Assembly: GCF_003590875.1 (NCBI RefSeq) | Contig: NZ_QYUN01000002.1 | Coordinates: 186,001 to 250,000 of the forward strand | DNA length: 64,000 nucleotides | Direction of reading: 5' to 3' | Source: Noviherbaspirillum cavernae | Lineage (GTDB): Bacteria > Pseudomonadota > Gammaproteobacteria > Burkholderiales > Burkholderiaceae_D | Shown here: in pieces, positions 52,778 through 62,456 of the stretch | How the letters are laid out: every line of letters begins with the position of its first letter | Position numbering within the stretch: the stretch's first letter is position 1 | Position numbers and translations under genes: made by a program | The notes under the pieces: model-generated | The model's input: only the letters and a program-made list of their open reading frames with translations | The model's database searches: none | Told to the model about the DNA's origin: nothing

Positions 52778-53359
52778 CTATTCCGCCCTGAAGGTGAAGG
52801 TTTTCCAGTCGGAGGAAAGGCGCCAGTCGCTGCTGTTGATGGCGTGTACCTGGAAGGGCTTGGGCAGACGGGCCACGTCCAGCCCCATGCGGACCGCGAC
52901 GTTGTAGACCTCGCCCGGCTTCAGTGCGCCCTTGTCGGCGATCAGCCAGCGGCTCGGCCGCCGGACCAGCGACAAGGCATCCTCCAGCGTGACGAAACTC
53001 TGCTGCAGCCGTCCGCTGGCGGAGGCGTGATACTGGCGCGTCAGCACGTCGTAGGAAATGCGGATCGTGCGCGAAGCGGAAATCGCCTTTTCATCGAACC
53101 AGTACCAGCGCGGCCGTGTCAGTTCGACTTCCGTCGTGAAGTACAGCGGGATGCCGCGCGTGATTACATCCTCCAGTCCGCGCGTCAGATCGAAGGAAAA
53201 TTTGGTCGCCAGGCGGTAGCCTTCTTCCGTGCTTTCGATATTCGCCGCCGTGATCTCGACCACTTCCGCGGCGCGAGCGGGCAATGGTGAAAAGGCTGCA
53301 GCCAGCAGCAACGCGCTCAGGAGCCAGCCGATTGCAAGAGGGAGAAGTCTGCGCGTCAC
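52778..53359 (-). CDS. DUF4390 exported protein
   Basis: A 193-residue protein with an N-terminal signal (MTRRLLPLAIGWLLSALLLA...ARA) and the DUF4390 core, including YFTTEVELTRPRWYWFDEKA and YDVLTRQYHAS. It starts at GTG. Function is unknown, but the gene is regularly found between rsmB and ntrY, as here. Confidence 0.9.
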   Translation of the reverse strand: MTRRLLPLAIGWLLSALLLAAAFSPLPARAAEVVEITAANIESTEEGYRLATKFSFDLTRGLEDVITRGIPLYFTTEVELTRPRWYWFDEKAISASRTIRISYDVLTRQYHASASGRLQQSFVTLEDALSLVRRPSRWLIADKGALKPGEVYNVAVRMGLDVARLPKPFQVHAINSSDWRLSSDWKTFTFRAE

Positions 53360-53425
53360 TCGTTTGTGGCGCGGACCGATGGGCGAGGCGCCACCGGTTC
53401 CGCCGAAAAAGTTTGAAGGATGCCG

Positions 53426-54742
53426 TCAGGCAGCGGTCTTTTGAAACAGTGCGTAATACAGGCCGTCGTGATCCTGTTCGGCCGACGCTGCGGGCAGCAA
53501 TTGTCCGGGCGCCTCCAGCCGTGTCGCGCGGTGGCGTGTTGCAAAATCGGCAGCCTGCATTTCCGATTCCTGCGGCCAGATGGAGCAGGTCACAAACAGC
53601 AATTTACCATCGGGCCGAAGCATCTGCCAAAGGTTGTCGAGAATTCGCGCCGAAACTGTTGCAAGCCTGGCAGCGTCGTCGCTGCGGCGCAGCCAGCGGA
53701 TGTCGGGATGCCGCCGCACGATGCCGGAGGCGGTGCAGGGCACGTCGGCCAGGATGCGGTCGAAGGGCTTGCCGTCCCACCAGCCGGTGCGGCCCGCATC
53801 GCCTGTCTTGAGCGTGGCGGCCAGTTGCAGGCGCTGCAGATTGTCGTCGACACGGGCGAGCCGCTTCGGATCGCTGTCGAGCGCTGTCAGATCGACATCG
53901 GCGCATTCGAGAATGTGGCCGCTCTTGCCGCCCGGCGCGGCGCAGGCATCGAGCACGCGCATGCCGTCGTGCAGGTCGAGCAGCGGCGCAGCCAGTTGCG
54001 CGGCGGCGTCCTGCACCGATGCCAGTCCTTCGGCGAAGCCGGGGATTTGCGCAACCGGTACAGGCCTGATCAGCCGCACGGCATCGGGGCCGACCTGTGC
54101 GGCATTCAGCTGATTCGCCGCCAGGGTGTTCATGTAATCCGTCACCGTGGTCTTGCGCCGGTTCACGCGCAGGGTCAGCGGCGGTGCCCCGTTGCCGATG
54201 CGCAGAATCGATTGCCAGTCGGCGGGGTAGGCGGCCTGCGTCGCATCGATCCACCACGCCGGATAGTTCCACTCGACTTCCGGCTGCCTCAATACCTGCG
54301 GCAACAGCGTGCCGCGCTCGCGCAGGAAGCGGCGCAGGACGGCGTTGACCATGCCTTTCGCGTGCGCGATCGCGCGCTCGGCGGCTGCCGCGTTCACCGC
54401 CTGATCGACCACGGTAAACGATTCGTAGGGCGTGTCGCCCGCATCGTCCTCGGGATCGGAAACGAGCGCCAACGCGCAGCACAGCAAGGCATGCAGCAGG
54501 ACCGGCGTCGGCGGCTTGCTCGTCAGGCGCGACACGAGCGCTTCCGCGCGCGCGAGCCGGCGCATGGTGCGATAGGCAATGTCCTGCATCGCGCCGCGTG
54601 CCTGCGGCGTCGCATGGGTTTGCGCGAATACGGTGGCAAGCGCCTGCGGCAGCGCGGTGCCTTCGCGCACCTGGGCGACCGCGCGCGCTGCGCCGAGCAG
54701 GCTGAAGGCGAGCGAATCTGTTTTCAATTGAGGTGTGGACAA
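53426..54742 (-). CDS. rsmB: 16S rRNA m5C967 methyltransferase
   Basis: A 438-residue enzyme. The N-terminal NusB-like RNA-binding domain (about 1-150) is followed by a Rossmann methyltransferase with SAM loop CAAPGGKSGHIL and the catalytic Cys in ADVPCTASGIVRRHPD; the second Cys motif is VTCSIWPQESE. It starts at TTG next to the LysE-type stop; no ATG lies nearby in frame. Confidence 0.94.
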   Translation of the reverse strand: MSTPQLKTDSLAFSLLGAARAVAQVREGTALPQALATVFAQTHATPQARGAMQDIAYRTMRRLARAEALVSRLTSKPPTPVLLHALLCCALALVSDPEDDAGDTPYESFTVVDQAVNAAAAERAIAHAKGMVNAVLRRFLRERGTLLPQVLRQPEVEWNYPAWWIDATQAAYPADWQSILRIGNGAPPLTLRVNRRKTTVTDYMNTLAANQLNAAQVGPDAVRLIRPVPVAQIPGFAEGLASVQDAAAQLAAPLLDLHDGMRVLDACAAPGGKSGHILECADVDLTALDSDPKRLARVDDNLQRLQLAATLKTGDAGRTGWWDGKPFDRILADVPCTASGIVRRHPDIRWLRRSDDAARLATVSARILDNLWQMLRPDGKLLFVTCSIWPQESEMQAADFATRHRATRLEAPGQLLPAASAEQDHDGLYYALFQKTAA

Positions 54743-54743
54743 A

Positions 54744-55382
54744 TCAGTTCTTGGTGAGTGCGAGTTTCAGGCCGAGCGCGACGAAGGCTGCGCCGACGCT
54801 GCGTTCGAGCCACAGCTTTGCCTGCGGATTGTTGCCTGCGCGTCGCGCCAGCGTGCCCGCGAGGAATGCGGTGCCGCTGTTCCAGCACATGCTGATGACG
54901 GCAAAGACGATGCCGAGCACGAGGAAGGCGAGCATCTTCTGCGACGAATCGCCGTGCACGAATTGCGGAATGAAGGCGAGGAAAAACAGGATGACTTTCG
55001 GGTTGAGCACATTGGTCACGACGGCCTGCCAGAAGATCGTGCGCAGCGGACGTTCCTCGCGCACCGCGATCGATGCCGACAGGTCGGCCGGTTTCGCCAG
55101 CAGCATGCGGATGCCGAGATACACCAGATACGCGCCGCCGGCCAGCTTGATCGCCATGAAGGCGGTGGCCGACGCCGCGAGAATCGCACTCAGGCCGAGC
55201 GCGGAAGCGATGGCATGCACGCAGCAGCCGACCGAAATGCCGAGTGCCGACATCAGCCCGGCGGCGCGGCCCTGCGCCACGCTTCTGCCGACGATGTAGG
55301 CGGTGTCGGGGCCGGGGGTGGCGTTGAGCAACAATACCGCCGCGCAAAACAGGCCGAAATCGGAAATGCCGAGAAAATTCAT
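54744..55382 (-). CDS. LysE/RhtB family amino-acid exporter
   Basis: A 212-residue inner-membrane protein with about six hydrophobic segments. LysE/RhtB marks are LLNATPGPDTAYIVGRSVAQG at about 18-38 and GLMSALGISVGCCVHA after it. It ends almost directly against rsmB. Typical members export amino acids or homoserine lactones. Confidence 0.92.
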   Translation of the reverse strand: MNFLGISDFGLFCAAVLLLNATPGPDTAYIVGRSVAQGRAAGLMSALGISVGCCVHAIASALGLSAILAASATAFMAIKLAGGAYLVYLGIRMLLAKPADLSASIAVREERPLRTIFWQAVVTNVLNPKVILFFLAFIPQFVHGDSSQKMLAFLVLGIVFAVISMCWNSGTAFLAGTLARRAGNNPQAKLWLERSVGAAFVALGLKLALTKN

Positions 55383-55449
55383 GATTCATTGCACCGCAGG
55401 CGGTGCTGCACAAAGGGGATGCCGGAATTGTAGCCGCTTGCGGCCTTCC

Positions 55450-56295
55450 TTATGCCACCCGTGATTCGACGCTCTCCATGCGGTTCAGCCATTGACGGAC
55501 ATCGTCGAAGACGTGCTGCGCTTCCAGCTCATTGAAGAGTTCGTGGTAGAAGCCGGGATAGCGGTGCATGGTGCCGACGCCCGGCGCAAGTCGTGCAAAG
55601 AATGCATGGCTGCCCGCCGGATCGACGAGTCGGTCGTCATCGGCGACCACCATCAATGTCGGTATGGCAAGTGTCGCCGCATGGGCATGTGCAAACGCGA
55701 TGGCTGCCAGCATGCTGCCCAGCAGGCGTGCGCTGATCTTCGGATGCACCAGCGGATCCTTTTCGTATGCGGCCACGACCGCTGAATCGTGCGACAGATA
55801 GCGCAATTGCAAGCCGTTCGGTATGCCGAATCCCGGCGCGACCGCGCGCATTGCCTTCAGCAGCAGCTTTTGCATTCCTGACATCGGCACGGCCAGCGCG
55901 GGCGAGGACAGGATCAGGCCGCGCAAGGGCGACAGTGCAGCGGTGGCGAAGCGCGCCGCGAACAATCCGCCCATGCTGTGACCGAGCAGCAGCGGTGGTT
56001 CGTCGAACTGCCGCGCAAAATCGTCCACCACCAGCTGCGCGTCGCGCAGGATTGTTTCCTCGTCCGGCACGTCGCCGCGCGCACCCTCCGACCGGCCATG
56101 GCCGCGATGGTCATAGCTGCGCACCGACCAGCCGCATTCGTTGAAGAAGCGCGCGATGTGCGCATAACGTCCGCAATGCTCGCCGAGTCCGTGCATCAGC
56201 ACGACGCCGCCTTGCGCGTTATCAACGGGCCAGTCGGCGATGAACAGGCGCGTGCCGTCGCTGGCGGACAACTGCCCGTCGCGCGGACCGCTCAT
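55450..56295 (-). CDS. Alpha/beta hydrolase, monoacylglycerol-lipase-like
   Basis: A 281-residue enzyme with MHGLGEHCGRYAHIA, the RSYDHRGHGRSEG block, nucleophile Ser in LLGHSMGG, Asp in VVADDDRLVDP and His in YPGFYHELFNE. These match bacterial monoglyceride lipases. Its ATG overlaps the DUF1840 stop (TGATG), so the two genes are translated together. Confidence 0.92.
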   Translation of the reverse strand: MSGPRDGQLSASDGTRLFIADWPVDNAQGGVVLMHGLGEHCGRYAHIARFFNECGWSVRSYDHRGHGRSEGARGDVPDEETILRDAQLVVDDFARQFDEPPLLLGHSMGGLFAARFATAALSPLRGLILSSPALAVPMSGMQKLLLKAMRAVAPGFGIPNGLQLRYLSHDSAVVAAYEKDPLVHPKISARLLGSMLAAIAFAHAHAATLAIPTLMVVADDDRLVDPAGSHAFFARLAPGVGTMHRYPGFYHELFNELEAQHVFDDVRQWLNRMESVESRVA

Positions 56296-56639
56296 CAAAC
56301 GCCCCACATCACGTCGCGATTGTCGCGTTGCGCGGCGCGCATCATTTCCAGCAACGGATAGGCGCGGGTGGAAAAGCTGACGGTCTTGGCCCGCTCTTGC
56401 TCGTTGTCGTCGTCGGCATCGCCGTCGCGCGTATCGCTATCGCGCTGTGTGGCTTCCAATTCCGGATGTTTTTTGCTTTCGGCAATTTCCGCTTCCAGCC
56501 GCGCAATGGCATCGGGCAATTCGGCGGCGGTGAGGATGCCCTTGCTGACGTCCTTGTGCAGCAGATCGAGGATGCGCTTGGCATGCTCTTCATACATCAG
56601 CACGTCGGCTGCGGCTTTCGACTTGAATGTGACCAACAT
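56295..56639 (-). CDS. DUF1840 family protein
   Basis: A 114-residue protein beginning MLVTFKSKAAADVLMYEEHA. It has an acidic middle (DSDTRDGDADDDNEQE) and ends in AYPLLEMMRAAQ. DUF1840 is restricted to betaproteobacteria and of unknown role. A GTGGAGG site precedes the ATG; the longer upstream frame is antisense-like noise over the MFS gene. Confidence 0.9.
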   Translation of the reverse strand: MLVTFKSKAAADVLMYEEHAKRILDLLHKDVSKGILTAAELPDAIARLEAEIAESKKHPELEATQRDSDTRDGDADDDNEQERAKTVSFSTRAYPLLEMMRAAQRDNRDVMWGV

Positions 56640-56719
56640 GAAGCCTCCACAGGTCGGGGAATTCGTTGAACATGAATCAACCTTAGCACGACTTCCCGGA
56701 TTCGCCATTGGCCAAAGTG

Positions 56720-57976
56720 TCATGTTTTTTGCGGCTGCGCGCGGTTCGCCAGAAAGGCGATGAAGGCTGCGAGCTGACAGGCGAGGCACAGCGCGAAGGC
56801 GGCGCGCATGGCATCGGCGGGCAATGCGCCACGGGCCTTGAATGCATCGATCAGCAGCCCGATGCCCCACTGCACGACGAATGCGCCGACGAAGAGCGTG
56901 AGGTTGTAGGCGCTGTTGGCGCGGCCGGCCAATGCCGAGGGGAAAGAAAGGCTGACGCTCGACTGGATGAGTGTCGTGACGGTAATGAAAAACGCAAACG
57001 CGATCCACAGCATCCACGCCCACGAGGTGGCAAGAAAGAGGATCGTGGCCTGCACCAGCAGCGATCCCAGCAGCATGAACGTGATGGCGCGCGTGGCCGG
57101 CCAGCCATGGCGACCATCGTGCGAAACGAAGCGCGGCATCCACCATGACGCGCCGAGATACGCCAGCATCAGGCAGAAATTGAACGCGAACAGGATTTCC
57201 GCCATGCGCTCCTTGCTCATGCCGAGCACCGTCGTCATCCACGGTCCGATCCACAGCGTTTGCAGCGCGATGAAGCTGCCGTGGCTGATGAAGCCGATCA
57301 CGGCGGCGCGGCGGAAATAGGGATTGCCGAAAATCTGCCGGTAACCGTGTTCCGCGCCTTGCGCATTGCCTGCGACGGCATGTCCGTGCGGCGTGGCGCA
57401 TGCGGCTTCCACATCCCGCAGCACGACATGGATCGCGGCGGCCGCCAGCACGATCATGCCGCTCATCACCCAGAACACGCCGCGCCAGCCTATCCATGGC
57501 AGCGCCGCATTGACCGGCACCGTGGCGGCCAGCGCGCCAGCGGTGCCGGCTACCAGCATCCAGCTCGCCAGCTGGCTTTGCCGTTCCGGCGCGAACCATA
57601 GTCGGTACGCCTTGTACGACGCCATCAGGCAGGCCGACACGCCGACTCCGATCAGCGCGCGCCCGAGCAGCAGGCCGGACAGCGTCGAACTCATCGCGAA
57701 GATCGCCGCGCCCGCTGCCGCAAACAGCAGCAGCGCCGCTTCGGTCCTGCGCGGCCCGTACTTGTCGAGCCAGATGCCGAGCGGCAGTTGCAAGGCGGAA
57801 AAGGTGAGGAAATACGTGGCCGACAACAGGCCGAGTCCGGAGTTCGTCAGACCCACGTCGTCGATCAATGCCGGCGCGATGACGGCATTGATCGAGCGAA
57901 ACGCATAGGACAGCAGATAGCCGAAGGCGAAGCACAGATACACCCGCACGGCCGCGGCGCCAGTCAGGCGGCGCAC
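56720..57976 (-). CDS. MFS transporter
   Basis: A 418-residue major facilitator protein of about 12 segments, with the loop motif GIWLDKYGPRRTEAALL between TM2 and TM3. It resembles the oxalate/formate or nitrate/sugar-acid branch only loosely. It starts at GTG, one base after the lipoprotein stop. Cargo unknown. Confidence 0.88.
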   Translation of the reverse strand: MRRLTGAAAVRVYLCFAFGYLLSYAFRSINAVIAPALIDDVGLTNSGLGLLSATYFLTFSALQLPLGIWLDKYGPRRTEAALLLFAAAGAAIFAMSSTLSGLLLGRALIGVGVSACLMASYKAYRLWFAPERQSQLASWMLVAGTAGALAATVPVNAALPWIGWRGVFWVMSGMIVLAAAAIHVVLRDVEAACATPHGHAVAGNAQGAEHGYRQIFGNPYFRRAAVIGFISHGSFIALQTLWIGPWMTTVLGMSKERMAEILFAFNFCLMLAYLGASWWMPRFVSHDGRHGWPATRAITFMLLGSLLVQATILFLATSWAWMLWIAFAFFITVTTLIQSSVSLSFPSALAGRANSAYNLTLFVGAFVVQWGIGLLIDAFKARGALPADAMRAAFALCLACQLAAFIAFLANRAQPQKT

Positions 57977-57977
57977 C

Positions 57978-58505
57978 TCAGTTGACCTTGAAGGAGCTGA
58001 AGAAGGTGTCGACCGCTTCCGGCGTCACGGACTTTTCCGGGCCGAGGATGATGGCCTGGTAGACCCATTTGCCCTTCGTGGTGAAGCGCGCGAACAGCAC
58101 GGTCGGCGGGTTGTCGGCGCTTGCCGCTTCGATGTCGATGGCATTGGGCGCGGTTGCCACGCCGCCCACTTTTTCTTTCCTGATCGTGCCCTTGATGTTG
58201 TTCACCATCGCGGTCTTCATCGCATTGAGCGCGTGCGGCGCCTGCGACGCATCCGCGAGTTCGGCGCTGCCGACGGCGTAGCTGACGTCATCGACTTCGG
58301 CGGCGGTCATGGTCATCGTCACCTGCAAGCCGTCGAGATTGACCGGCCGCGAAAACGAGGCGGGCTTGGCCGGCATCAGCACGCTGTACGGCGCATTGCT
58401 GCCTTGCACCTGACGCCAGTTGAGTGTCGGACTGCAGGCCGACAATGCGAGCGCGGCGGCGATGCAGGCCGCGCCCAAGAGAGGGGAAAGGGAAGATTTC
58501 TGCAT
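57978..58505 (-). CDS. Putative lipoprotein
   Basis: A 175-residue protein with a lipoprotein signal and lipobox ALSAC (Cys24). The mature domain is alpha/beta with no recognised family; it includes NAPYSVLMPAKPASFSRPV and ends SFKVN. It is packed directly against the MFS gene. Envelope-located; function unknown. Confidence 0.8.
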   Translation of the reverse strand: MQKSSLSPLLGAACIAAALALSACSPTLNWRQVQGSNAPYSVLMPAKPASFSRPVNLDGLQVTMTMTAAEVDDVSYAVGSAELADASQAPHALNAMKTAMVNNIKGTIRKEKVGGVATAPNAIDIEAASADNPPTVLFARFTTKGKWVYQAIILGPEKSVTPEAVDTFFSSFKVN

Positions 58506-58568
58506 GAGCGGAATGGTAGCAGGCGGCGCGTAATCAGGTTGCGCATCGTTCCTGCCCGCAGCTCCTCG

Positions 58569-59516
58569 TCAGGCAGTGCGAACGGCGCGGAAGGTGCGTA
58601 TCCCCAGCATGACGCCCATGCACAGCAGTGCGATGCCGACCAGAATCTGCATGTCCGGCATCTTGCCGCGCAGGATGAAGGCGTACAGCAAGGCGGACAG
58701 CGTTTCAAACACGATCAGCTGGCCCGCCAGCGAAGTCGGCAGATGCTGGCTGGCGCGATTCCACAGCAGGGTGCCTAGCCACGAGGCGCACAGGCCCAGC
58801 ACCAGCATCAGGCCGATGAAGGGCAGCGGGCGCGGGCCGAGCGGAAATGCATAATCGCTGCCGGAAAAATATACATACACGCCGTAGCCGATGAAGCCGA
58901 TCACGGCCAGCGGCAGCGTCGCCAGGCCTTGCGCGGTGGCCCAGGTCGAGGAACGGATGTGCGGATGCAACTTGAGGTGGCGCGCATTCATGATCGGATA
59001 CCAGGTCCATGCGGCGACCGCGCCGACGGTGATGATGCAGCCGAGCGCATAGTCGGACAGCGGCCGTCGGCCGTCGAGGTGCCGCAGTTCGCTCGCGTTC
59101 ACCAGCATCAGGCCCATGAAGATGATGATCAGAGAAGGCGCCAGCCGCTTCCATGCCACCGCTTCGGACGGATGGCCGGGCGACCAGTTGGAGCAGATCG
59201 AAATGACCACCGGCAGCGTGCCGATCAGCATCGCCGGCAGGGGCGCGTCGGCGAGCTGGATCGCGGTCGCCAGCGCGGCGTAATAGAGGATGTTGCCGAC
59301 CAGCGCGAGCTTGAAGGCGGCGCTCCAGTCGGCTCTTGTCAGCCTTGCAATGCGCTCGCGGTCGAAGAAGGCCGGGACCAGCGCGATCAGGCCGAAGCCG
59401 ACATAGCGTCCGAACGACAGCACGACACCGGGATAGTCGGCGAGCATCAGGGGCGCGACGAACACGAGGCCCCACATCAGGCCCGCGCCAAGTGCGCAGA
59501 GAAAACCGATCAGCAT
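58569..59516 (-). CDS. EamA/DMT-family transporter
   Basis: A 315-residue membrane protein with ten predicted segments in two EamA halves. It opens MLIGFLCALGAGLMWGLVFV. The start is the ATG at 59516, after which the upstream frame loses protein character. An AraC-type regulator precedes it by 35 bases on the same strand; such pairs usually export amino acids or metabolites (inference). Confidence 0.88.
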   Translation of the reverse strand: MLIGFLCALGAGLMWGLVFVAPLMLADYPGVVLSFGRYVGFGLIALVPAFFDRERIARLTRADWSAAFKLALVGNILYYAALATAIQLADAPLPAMLIGTLPVVISICSNWSPGHPSEAVAWKRLAPSLIIIFMGLMLVNASELRHLDGRRPLSDYALGCIITVGAVAAWTWYPIMNARHLKLHPHIRSSTWATAQGLATLPLAVIGFIGYGVYVYFSGSDYAFPLGPRPLPFIGLMLVLGLCASWLGTLLWNRASQHLPTSLAGQLIVFETLSALLYAFILRGKMPDMQILVGIALLCMGVMLGIRTFRAVRTA

Positions 59517-59551
59517 GGAATGGCGGAGACGAGGGTGAGCGATGGGACGGA

Positions 59552-60412
59552 TTATGCGCGCCTGCCGGCGACCGGTCTTGTACCGATTTGCTGTTGGTAC
59601 TGCGCCGGCGTGACGCCGTAGGCGCGCTTGAACCAGCGGTTCAGATGGCTCTGGTCGGTGAGGCCCACGGCCAGCGCCGTTTCCGATGGCGCGGCCTTTT
59701 GCGCCAGCAGCGACTTGGCGCGCGCGGCGCGGCGCGCCTGCACATACTGGTGCGGCGTGACGTGGAAGGCGGCGGAAAACGCGCGCACGAAATGGAACAT
59801 CGACAGCCCGGCCTCCGCTGCCAGCATGTCGATGTTCAGGGTCTGGTCCAGCTGCGCCTCGATGCAATCGAGCACGCGCTGCATCGAGGCCTTGCGCCGC
59901 ATCTGGTGTGCCGATTCCTGCGTTGGTTTCTGCTGCAGCGCCTTCGCATTGCGGCCGTAGCGCACCACCATCGCATCGATCAGCCGCGTGAAACCGGAGA
60001 CGAACGCGAGATCGTCCGGCGCGTGCCACAGCTTGCGGAAGGTCGCGTGATAGGCCGCCGCCAGCGCCGGATCGTGCACTGCCGCGTCAGGGAAGAAAGC
60101 TTCGCTGCCCGTCATCTCGCGCAGCGTGTCCGGCTCGATGTACAGCATCTGATAGGTCCAGCCGGCATCGACCTCGGCCTGCCCGGTGTGCAGCTCATCA
60201 GGGTTGAGCAGCACCAGCGTGCCGGCCGGCGCCAGATGTTCCGCGCCCCGGTAGCGGAAACGCTCGACGCCCGCCTCGATCGCGCCCAGTGAATAGCCGT
60301 CGTGCACGTGCGGCGCGAAGGCGTGATCCACCAGCCGCGCCGAATACAGCTCCACGCCCGGCAGATGCGGGCTGGACTTGAAGGTGACGAATTCGGAGGG
60401 GTGATGGAACAT
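59552..60412 (-). CDS. AraC family transcriptional regulator
   Basis: Regulator of 286 residues from the ATG at 60412; a GTG at 60442 would add ten residues and has an AAGGA stretch upstream. The N-terminal cupin sensor includes HVHDGYSLGAIEAGVERFRY. The C-terminal pair of helix-turn-helices includes LAAEAGLSMFHFVRAFSAAF and TDQSHLNRWFKRAYGVTP. It is upstream of the EamA transporter, which it probably controls. Confidence 0.9.
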   Translation of the reverse strand: MFHHPSEFVTFKSSPHLPGVELYSARLVDHAFAPHVHDGYSLGAIEAGVERFRYRGAEHLAPAGTLVLLNPDELHTGQAEVDAGWTYQMLYIEPDTLREMTGSEAFFPDAAVHDPALAAAYHATFRKLWHAPDDLAFVSGFTRLIDAMVVRYGRNAKALQQKPTQESAHQMRRKASMQRVLDCIEAQLDQTLNIDMLAAEAGLSMFHFVRAFSAAFHVTPHQYVQARRAARAKSLLAQKAAPSETALAVGLTDQSHLNRWFKRAYGVTPAQYQQQIGTRPVAGRRA

Positions 60413-60481
60413 GCGTCGTGCGTGATAGGGCGTCGGCTCCACGCCATCATAAATCCTTATCGCTGTCCGTGCGGCAGCGTG

Positions 60482-60823
60482 TCACGTTCGTTCGAGAAAA
60501 CGTTTGACGACGAGCTGTCTGGTCGCGGCGAGCACCGCGCGCAAGACCTGCGCCAACGAATGACGCCGGTAATGCTCACTGGCAAATGCCACTTCCGCGT
60601 CGGCGTGCGCCGCGATCGCGATCCAGCCGCTGTCGGCCATCAGATGCGCGCAACCCTCGTTCAGGAAAAAGCGCTGCTGCAGCAGTTGCTCGCCCAGCCA
60701 TGATGGCGCGGCGGCAATCGTCAGATCGCCGCGCATGGCGACAATGACAACACCGCGGCTGACATGCAGATGCAGCGACTGTCCGCTGCGTAAGCTTGTG
60801 GATGCAGGAATGCTGTGCGGCAT
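60482..60823 (-). CDS. DUF2917-like small protein
   Basis: A 113-residue protein. The ATG at 60823 is preceded by an AAGGGAAG site. The core LRSGQSLHLHVSRGVVIVAM onward resembles the small beta-rich DUF2917 family, of unknown role; the match is loose. It is divergent from the MocR gene across about 180 bases that hold a strong palindrome. Confidence 0.6.
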   Translation of the reverse strand: MPHSIPASTSLRSGQSLHLHVSRGVVIVAMRGDLTIAAAPSWLGEQLLQQRFFLNEGCAHLMADSGWIAIAAHADAEVAFASEHYRRHSLAQVLRAVLAATRQLVVKRFLERT

Positions 60824-60914
60824 GTTTCTTCCCTTTCGTGATGAATCAATCGTCATGACGAAATGGTAGGACTCGGGCGGCACAGGCAACAGGCACAGGA
60901 CGCGATCGACCGGA

Positions 60915-60947
60915 CCATAACAGATGGCGCACGGCGCATCTGTTATG
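60915..60947. promoter_or_regulatory. Spaced palindrome operator upstream of the MocR gene
   Basis: CCATAACAGATG (60915-60926) and CATCTGTTATGG (60937-60947 plus one base) are perfect 12-bp complements separated by ten GC-rich bases. It lies between the divergent DUF2917-like and MocR genes, about 60 bases before the MocR start, the expected place for autoregulation. Confidence 0.6.
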
Positions 60948-61005
60948 GTTCAATTTGCCGTCATCTATATCTGTTCCGCACTTCATGAATAAGCGATCAT
61001 GCGAC

Positions 61006-62454
61006 ATGGATTCGCAAACTCTCTACCGGCAGCTGGCAGACCACTATCTGGCCGCGATCAAGGCCGGCACGCTGGCGCAGGGCGAGCGCATGCCGTCCGT
61101 GCGTTCCCTTATGCGCAAGCATGCTGTCAGCCTGTCCACCGCACTGCAGTCCCTGCGCCAACTTGAAAGCGAAGGCTGGGTCGAGGCACGCCCGCGCTCC
61201 GGCTATTTCGTGCGCAGGCCGTGGAGCAAGACCATTCTGCCGCTCGAGGAACCGAGCGTCTCGCGGCCGCCCGATCCGGCGCAATACGTCGGCATCCATG
61301 CCCGCGTGTCGGAATTCATCGCGCAAGGACGCCGCCATCCGGTGAAGGTCAATCTGTCGGGGGCGCGTGCCGCACCCGAGCTGTATCCGGCGGAAGAACT
61401 CAAGAATGCCGCGATCCGCGCGTTGCGGCGCGAGCCCGGCATGCTGGTGCGCGGCACTTCGCCCGGCGGCAATGCGCACTTCAGAACGGTACTGGCCAGG
61501 CGCGCAATGGAAAGCGGCATGGTGCTGTCGCCGGACGACATCACGGTCACGCATGGCTGCAGCGAAGGACTCAATCTTGCGCTGCGGGCGGTGGCGCAGG
61601 CGGGGGATGTCATCGCGGTCGAGTCGCCCGCGTATTTCGGCCTGCTGCAGATCCTCGAAAGCCTCGGCCTGCGCGCGCTGGAAATCCCGACCAGCGCCAC
61701 CACCGGCCTGTCGCTCGATGCGCTGGAACTGGCCATGCGCACCTACGACAACATCAAGGCGGTGGTGGTGGTGCCGCATCTGCAGAATCCGCTGGGAAGT
61801 ATCATGCCCGACGAGCACAAGCGGCGCCTGGTGCAACTGTGCGAACGCCGCGCTGTCCCGCTGATCGAAGACGATTGCTATAGCGACCTCGTTGATGTCG
61901 CCGCGCCGCTCAATGCAGTGAAGTCCTGGGACCGCAGCGGCAACGTCATCCATTGCGCATCGCTCAGCAAGACCCTCGCGCCCGGCATGCGGCTCGGCTG
62001 GATGGTCGCTGGCCGCTGGCAGGCACGGGTGACGATGCTCAAGTATGCGCAGTCGCACGACAACGAGGAATGGTCGCAGCTTGCGGCGGCTGATTACATT
62101 GCCTCGCCCGCCTTCGAACGCCATCTGCGCCGTCTGCGCACCGCACTGCGGCAACAGCGCGAGCGCGTGGCCGAGGCGATCGCCACCGCCTTCCCGTCCG
62201 GCACGCGGTTGAACATGCCCGATGGCGGCCTTACGCTATGGCTCGAGCTGCCGAACAAATTGTCATCGGACAAGGTGTTCGAGGCAGCGATGCAGGAAGG
62301 GATACTCGTCGCGCCCGGCGCCATGTTCTCCAACTCCAGCCGCTTCGATCATTTCCTTCGCATCAGTTGCGGCTTCCCCCACACCCGGGATATTGAAGAA
62401 GCGATGCGCCGCCTCGGCGGAATCGTCGCCATGTTGTCGCGCAAGGCGGCCTGA
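61006..62454 (+). CDS. MocR-type GntR/aminotransferase regulator
   Basis: A 482-residue regulator. The N-terminal GntR winged helix (MDSQTLYRQLADHYLAAIKA, GERMPSVRSLMRKHAVSLST) is fused through a linker to a fold-type I aminotransferase domain with the PLP lysine in CASLSKTLAPGMRLGWMV and the HLQNPLGS block. MocR proteins sense amino acids or PLP itself. The start at 61006 gives the standard length; an upstream Met at 60985 is possible. It probably binds the palindrome at 60915. Confidence 0.93.
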   Translation: MDSQTLYRQLADHYLAAIKAGTLAQGERMPSVRSLMRKHAVSLSTALQSLRQLESEGWVEARPRSGYFVRRPWSKTILPLEEPSVSRPPDPAQYVGIHARVSEFIAQGRRHPVKVNLSGARAAPELYPAEELKNAAIRALRREPGMLVRGTSPGGNAHFRTVLARRAMESGMVLSPDDITVTHGCSEGLNLALRAVAQAGDVIAVESPAYFGLLQILESLGLRALEIPTSATTGLSLDALELAMRTYDNIKAVVVVPHLQNPLGSIMPDEHKRRLVQLCERRAVPLIEDDCYSDLVDVAAPLNAVKSWDRSGNVIHCASLSKTLAPGMRLGWMVAGRWQARVTMLKYAQSHDNEEWSQLAAADYIASPAFERHLRRLRTALRQQRERVAEAIATAFPSGTRLNMPDGGLTLWLELPNKLSSDKVFEAAMQEGILVAPGAMFSNSSRFDHFLRISCGFPHTRDIEEAMRRLGGIVAMLSRKAA

Positions 62455-62456
62455 GT

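Noticed and set aside
56295..57935. A 546-codon frame ending in the DUF1840 protein
   Set aside because: The DUF1840 start with its own ribosome site is at 56639; the upstream part is out-of-frame MFS sequence.
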